A stretch of 10,378 bases of DNA from an uncultured Phycisphaerales bacterium (GTDB taxonomy: Bacteria > Planctomycetota > Phycisphaerae > UBA1845 > CAIVHJ01), in contig CAIVHJ010000298.1 of the NCBI GenBank assembly GCA_903905665.1, positions 1 to 10,378 on the forward strand. Reading direction: 5' to 3'. The notes beneath the pieces are model-generated. The model worked only from the letters and a program-made list of their open reading frames with translations. It was not told where the DNA came from and did not search any database. Positions 6,563-10,378 of the stretch are shown here, one piece after another. The position numbers were made by a program, and so were the translations under genes. Numbering within the stretch: position 1 is the first letter of the stretch; every line of letters begins with the position of its first letter.

Positions 6563-7348
6563 CTACGGACGCCAGTTTTTGGGGTAGGCGGGAGTTTGCG
6601 ACGCTTCTTCCTTTCCCGTCGGTGAAGCGGCATTCGACTCTTTCTTCCCAAAGGGTGAAGGCAGCGTGCCTTCGGAGGGAAGATCGCGGTCGATCAGGGA
6701 CCAGGTGCATTCGCGGAACGATTTCTCAAAACCGCGGAACGCCAGGTAGTCCACGTAGTAAGCCCAGTCGCTTTCGGTTTTGGGTTTCTGGTCTTTGGGC
6801 AGTTCCAAAGCGACCTGCTCCGCCTCGGATCGCGTCACCGTTTTGTTCAAACCGGCCAAAAGTTTTTGGGATGGAATCTCATACAACCATCCGGAAACCC
6901 GACACGTGTCGGGAGTTCCGACATTGTCATATCCGTAGATGAGCAGGAGTTTGGCGCGCATCACCGCAGCAGCTTCGAACAATTCAGCCGTCTGAATCTG
7001 AAGCTGTCGCACGCTGCGCTCGTGGATCACAATCATTTCAAGCACTTCGGGTGTCCCGTCGAACAATTCCACCCAGTAGGCGGATTCGTAAGCGCGAAGC
7101 GGAAAAAGCTTCAGGGACTCGGTGGAATTTCCAGTTCTCGTGGTGACACGAGCGACGGCAATGGATGCCGGAAAACGCCCATGCGACTCAGCGGTGTCGA
7201 AATACTGAACGTCCTGTGACACAACGGGGACGCTTCCCCCCAGCTGCGCCACGGTCAGTTGCGATTCAACCCGCATATCGGGATGCCGGAGACATCCCAA
7301 CGAACCCAGAATCCCAAGAACCACAAGGAGGCGTGTGTGCTTCATCAT
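6563..7348 (-). CDS. Putative lipoprotein of unknown function
   Basis: 261 residues. The N-terminus MMKHTRLLVVLGILGSLGC has a short positive region and a hydrophobic core ending at C19, consistent with signal peptidase II processing, though the lipobox (SLGC) is not ideal because position -3 is Ser rather than Leu. The mature part has a mixed alpha/beta pattern: PASIAVARV, a long helix with HERSVRQLQIQTAELFEAAA, then AKLLLIYGYD, followed by a shorter domain and a charged Ser/Thr/Pro/Lys-rich tail (about the last 35 residues). The pattern (a strand ASIAVARV, then a helix, then a strand in which a molecule is judged by LLLIYGYD) is reminiscent of several periplasmic lipoprotein families, but I cannot assign one. 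The frame stays open up to 7444, but the tandem ATGs at 7348 and 7345 precede the signal peptide and are preferred; only a weak GAG lies upstream. It is probably the first gene of a transcript with the VanZ-like gene and ftsY. Confidence 0.72.
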   Translation of the reverse strand: MMKHTRLLVVLGILGSLGCLRHPDMRVESQLTVAQLGGSVPVVSQDVQYFDTAESHGRFPASIAVARVTTRTGNSTESLKLFPLRAYESAYWVELFDGTPEVLEMIVIHERSVRQLQIQTAELFEAAAVMRAKLLLIYGYDNVGTPDTCRVSGWLYEIPSQKLLAGLNKTVTRSEAEQVALELPKDQKPKTESDWAYYVDYLAFRGFEKSFRECTWSLIDRDLPSEGTLPSPFGKKESNAASPTGKEEASQTPAYPKNWRP

Positions 7349-7668
7349 GATCGGCTCGCTTGATAAGGTTGAGGCGAATCCCATCTGATACCCGTTTACC
7401 GCAACGGGGCGGATGCGATTACTGCCCGAAGTCCTGCTTTCCACATCGGTTATTCGGGTCTCTCATTCGAGTTAGCAATCCCATCCCTCTACACGGGTTC
7501 CGATAATGATGGGAAGGAATTTCCAGACGGACCGGGTCATGTAGTACAGAACCGTCCGATAATTTGTGAAACGGGGATTCCGGGGCTTGGAGTGAAGCCG
7601 GCGGACTGACTCACGTTCATCGACAAGACTACCGATAACATCGAATAGTATTCGATTGGGGTCCATTC
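7349..7668. other. 320-base divergent intergenic region (lipoprotein operon / sugar transferase)
   Basis: It should carry the start signals of both flanking genes. For the - strand, TTGCTA and AATAAC with an 18-base spacer (roughly 7478 down to 7449) is a possible but weak promoter, 4 of 6 in each hexamer. For the + strand, TAGTAT (7646-7651) is -10-like but has no good -35 at the right distance. CCGATAA occurs three times (7500, 7556, 7632). A GGGG (about 7658-7661) lies 7 bases before the sugar transferase ATG. A 64-codon - strand frame (7472-7666) crosses the region but lacks a ribosome site and coding character. No RNA gene was recognised. Confidence 0.5.
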
Positions 7669-9159
7669 ATGCCGCCGCTTATCGATTCCGCGTCCACATC
7701 CACTGCGCCTTCCGCAATCGGCGCTCGATCCGATGCAGCGGGGGCCGCATCCGATCGTTTTGAGCCGCAACGAAGCCGATTCGATTTCTGGGGCCGTTAT
7801 ATCCTGAATCTTCCCAAGTCCACCTGGGCCATCTGGGACGCCGCAGCCGTGTGTCTGGGAAACTACATCGGGTATCTCATTTTTCAGTTGCAGTTTCCTC
7901 GAAGCACGTGGGCGGCCGACCTGACGCTCGTCAATGCCGTGGTGGCGCTGGCCTACGTGACATCGGGGGTGATCTGCGGATTATACGACACGCGGACCCT
8001 TCGGCATCGGTCCAGAATTATGGTGCGAACACTCCTGACGATCGGACTGGCGGTGGCCCTCGCCTATGTCGTCATGCAGATGCTGATCTATGAAATTTTC
8101 AGCCGGCGGATCGCCCTGATCGGAATGGTGACGTTCGTCGCATTTTCGGGTGGGGCGCGGTTGCTCGCACATCGTGTGATTCAGCGCGTCAAAACGCGGA
8201 CGTTGTTCGTCGGTTGCGGAAACTCCATCCAGCGCGTCGTGGCGGCGATACGGGAAGCCGAAGCAGGGTCCATCTACGACCTGGTCGGATGTGTCATGAT
8301 TGATGAACCGAATCCGACCCACCCACAAACCGCCCTTCCCTGCCTGGGCGGCATCGAAAACATCCAACCCATTGTTCGCGCCAACCGCATTGACGAAATC
8401 GTGATCGCGGCGGAAGAAACCCTCCATCCCCGTTTGTCTCGGATGATCATGTGCTGCCTGAGGCAGGGTTGCCGAATCACTACGCAACCCAACTTTTATG
8501 AACGCGTCCTGGGTGAAGTTCCGGTGGACTATATTACGCCGGACTGGTTTTTTCAGGCGGACCTCGACGGCCACCGCGAAGACAAAGCCGCCGTCAAACG
8601 TTCGTTCGATTTTGTATTGTCCCTGGTCGGGCTGATCGTTACGGCGCCGCTGTGGCCTCTGATTGCTCTGGCGATCAGGATATGCGACGGGGGTCCGGTG
8701 TTTTATTCGCAAAAACGCGTTGGTGCGCACAATCGGATATTCACGTTGACCAAGTTTCGCACCATGCAGATCGATGCCGAATCCGAGGGCCACGCCTGGT
8801 CCGTTCCGGGAGACTCCCGCGTCACGCTGCTGGGTCGATTCCTGCGGCGAACGCACCTGGATGAACTGCCGCAACTATGGTCGATTCTACTGGGTGACAT
8901 GTCGATTGTGGGACCTCGCCCCGAACGGCCCGAATTCGTCGAGCAACTCATCGCGGAAATTCCCTACTACGACGAGCGGCATCTGGTCAAACCCGGTTTG
9001 ACCGGCTGGGCACAGATCAACTATCGCTATGGTTGCAGCGTCGAAGACGCCAAACGCAAACTCTTTCTGGACCTGTATTACATCAAACACATGTCGCTCG
9101 AACTCGACCTGATCATCATCCTGCGCACGCTCGGGACGCTCATCGTCCATCCCACCTGA
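7669..9159 (+). CDS. Polyprenyl-phosphate sugar-1-phosphate transferase (exopolysaccharide-initiating, WbaP/EpsB-like)
   Basis: Integral membrane enzyme that transfers a sugar 1-phosphate from a nucleotide sugar to undecaprenyl phosphate, the first step of exopolysaccharide or O-antigen repeat-unit synthesis. 496 residues, usual for the long form. Order: a Ser/Ala-rich cytosolic N-terminus (1-50); four hydrophobic segments (about 53-74, 86-105, 121-141, 148-165); a Rossmann-like central domain (about 175-295) with FVGCGNSIQRV; then the catalytic bacterial sugar transferase domain (309-496). The latter has KRSFDFVLSLVGL, PVFYSQKRVG, KFRTM (362-366), the catalytic Asp-Glu pair D398-E399 in HLDELPQLW, GDMSIVGPRPERPEF (409-423), KPGLTGWAQINYRYG and DLYYIKHMS. 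The C-terminal wording, especially SVEDAKRKL and YYIKHMSLELDL, resembles the PEP-CTERM/exosortase-associated subgroup; this is recollection, not a search. The start ATG 7669 has GGGG upstream. It stands alone, convergent with murD (18 bases apart). Confidence 0.93.
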   Translation: MPPLIDSASTSTAPSAIGARSDAAGAASDRFEPQRSRFDFWGRYILNLPKSTWAIWDAAAVCLGNYIGYLIFQLQFPRSTWAADLTLVNAVVALAYVTSGVICGLYDTRTLRHRSRIMVRTLLTIGLAVALAYVVMQMLIYEIFSRRIALIGMVTFVAFSGGARLLAHRVIQRVKTRTLFVGCGNSIQRVVAAIREAEAGSIYDLVGCVMIDEPNPTHPQTALPCLGGIENIQPIVRANRIDEIVIAAEETLHPRLSRMIMCCLRQGCRITTQPNFYERVLGEVPVDYITPDWFFQADLDGHREDKAAVKRSFDFVLSLVGLIVTAPLWPLIALAIRICDGGPVFYSQKRVGAHNRIFTLTKFRTMQIDAESEGHAWSVPGDSRVTLLGRFLRRTHLDELPQLWSILLGDMSIVGPRPERPEFVEQLIAEIPYYDERHLVKPGLTGWAQINYRYGCSVEDAKRKLFLDLYYIKHMSLELDLIIILRTLGTLIVHPT

Positions 9160-9177
9160 ACTCGCGCACGATATCAC

Positions 9178-10378
9178 TTACGCCCAACCTTGAACGACGG
9201 ACTTGAAATGCCGTCCGCGATCCTCATAGTTGTTGAACTGATCAAAACTCTGGCATCCCGGCGAAAACAGCACCACGTCTCCCGGTTGCGCCAGCCGCCG
9301 GGCCATATTCACTCCGCCGTTGAATTCATGCACGCTTAAGATTTTCGGAATCGGCTGAACCGATTCCATCGTTTGAATCGCGGCGTGAATCCGGGTCCTC
9401 GCCTCTCCGAAGCAGATGACTCCCCTGGTGCGTTCGCAAATAACCGACGCCAACTCCTCCAGCGACACCGGTTTGTCCACACCTCCGACCAGAAGCACAA
9501 CCTTCTGATCAAAGGCACGCAAAGCCGTGATGGTGGCTGCCGGCAATGTCGATTTGGAGTCGTTGTAGTACTTCACGCCCTCAAATTCGCGGACGAACTC
9601 CAGCCGATGCTCCAACCCTTTGAACTGCTTCAGTCCCTCGCGAACGACTTCTTCCGGCAATCCGAGAATGCGACCGACGCAACCGGCCGCGCCGGCGTTG
9701 TGGAGATTGTGCTCGCCCATCACCCGCATCTGACCCGCCAACTCCATCGCCGGACCATAGACTTCCAGATGAGCGGGCCCCGTTTCTAGTCCATGCTCTT
9801 TCAGCGCCGAAAGAGCCTGTCGGTTGATCACCAGATAGTCATCGAACGGTTGACCCAGCTGAATGTTCAACTTGGCCCGAATGTAGCTCAAAAAATCCCC
9901 ATGCCGATCAAGATGCTGAGGAATCAAATTCGTGATCACCGCAACATGAATGGCTCGGTGATTTGCCGACAACGATCCCCAGTCCTCCAACTGATAACTC
10001 GACAACTCCAGTACCACGTAATCGTTCGAGGCGATTTTCGGCAAGAACGGCAACAGAGATTCACCGATGTTTCCACCCATCCAAACCCGCGAGGGCGAAC
10101 CGACAAGATGGTCCCGATTCGCCGAAAGCAAATCGAAAATCATCGCCGTCGTGGTGCTCTTGCCGACGCTTCCCGTCACGCCGATGATCCTCGCCGGGCA
10201 TCGCTCCAAAAAAAGATTCATTTCCGTCGTCAACGGAATTCCACGCGCAACCGCCTGCTGAACAAACGTCGATTTCTTCTTGTCCACCGCCGGATTGACA
10301 ACGAGCAAATCAATGCCGTCCAGCAGTTCCACCGGATGGCTCCCGAAGTGAAATTCGATCGGAAAATCTTTGAGTTGA
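9178..10378 (-). CDS. murD: UDP-N-acetylmuramoyl-L-alanine--D-glutamate ligase MurD (5' end outside window)
   Basis: Cytosolic ATP-dependent ligase that adds D-Glu to UDP-MurNAc-L-Ala in peptidoglycan precursor synthesis. About 400 residues are visible; the frame is open to the right edge, so the first part of the N-terminal UDP-binding domain is missing, and the GTG at 10332 is internal. Motifs in order: the P-loop GVTGSVGKSTTT (about 10147-10182), ELSSYQLE, QHLDRHGDFLSYIRAK containing the lysine position that is carbamylated in MurD, GEHNLHN, EHRLEFV, YYNDSKSTL, LLVGGVDK and the C-terminal SPGCQSFDQFNNYEDRG that distinguishes MurD from other Mur ligases. Two motifs deviate: the P-loop has SV where TN is usual, and NDSK is followed by STL rather than ATN. 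Key lysines, histidine and aspartate are kept, so it is likely active. Its neighbours on the right are unknown; in many genomes they are other mur or fts genes. Confidence 0.94.
   Translation of the reverse strand, partial: QLKDFPIEFHFGSHPVELLDGIDLLVVNPAVDKKKSTFVQQAVARGIPLTTEMNLFLERCPARIIGVTGSVGKSTTTAMIFDLLSANRDHLVGSPSRVWMGGNIGESLLPFLPKIASNDYVVLELSSYQLEDWGSLSANHRAIHVAVITNLIPQHLDRHGDFLSYIRAKLNIQLGQPFDDYLVINRQALSALKEHGLETGPAHLEVYGPAMELAGQMRVMGEHNLHNAGAAGCVGRILGLPEEVVREGLKQFKGLEHRLEFVREFEGVKYYNDSKSTLPAATITALRAFDQKVVLLVGGVDKPVSLEELASVICERTRGVICFGEARTRIHAAIQTMESVQPIPKILSVHEFNGGVNMARRLAQPGDVVLFSPGCQSFDQFNNYEDRGRHFKSVVQGWA

Noticed and set aside
7472..7666. 64-codon - strand frame filling the divergent intergenic region
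   Set aside because: No Shine-Dalgarno before its ATG, no recognisable motif, and the region must hold promoters for both neighbours. A small protein cannot be excluded but is not supported.
7981..8874. 297-codon open frame on the - strand opposite the sugar transferase
   Set aside because: Antisense to conserved catalytic motifs of the sugar transferase; the translation is Arg/His/Gln-rich and without recognisable features.
1..10378. Mobile elements, CRISPR arrays, tRNA/rRNA genes, riboswitches, toxin-antitoxin or defence genes
   Set aside because: I found no transposase, integrase, terminal inverted repeats, regularly spaced repeats, cloverleaf, or defence-type domains on either strand.

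Overview
The window (about 10.4 kb, moderately high GC) reads as ordinary chromosome of a Planctomycetota-like bacterium. This lineage call is an inference. It rests on scattered, often singly transcribed housekeeping genes, a cytosolic protein with the short N-terminal zinc ribbon common in that phylum, a long multi-module VanZ-like membrane protein, and an exopolysaccharide-type sugar transferase. No marker that would settle the lineage (rRNA, ribosomal protein) lies in the window.

Layout from left to right: the 3' end of an unrecognised + strand gene (1-261); folD on the - strand (274-1137); divergently, an MFS exporter on the + strand (1358-2674); convergent to it, a zinc-ribbon protein of unknown function on the - strand (2710-3876) with its own well-formed sigma70-type promoter (3933-3961). 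Next comes a - strand run that probably forms one transcript in the order lipoprotein (7348-6563), VanZ-like protein (6519-5071), ftsY (5027-4113), with 43 bases between each pair. A 320-base divergent intergenic region follows. It is upstream of a polyprenyl-phosphate sugar transferase on the + strand (7669-9159), which converges on murD (- strand, 9178 to beyond the right edge).

Functionally the genes cover one-carbon metabolism (FolD), SRP-dependent membrane targeting (FtsY), peptidoglycan precursor synthesis (MurD), initiation of exopolysaccharide repeat-unit synthesis (sugar transferase), solute export (MFS) and two envelope proteins of unknown role. I see no mobile element, CRISPR array, tRNA, rRNA, phage gene or toxin-antitoxin pair, and no clear evidence of a new multi-gene system. 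The points most worth a second look are the internal triplication of the VanZ-like protein and its apparent co-transcription with ftsY, the zinc-ribbon/PH-like protein with its clean promoter, and the altered motifs in MurD.
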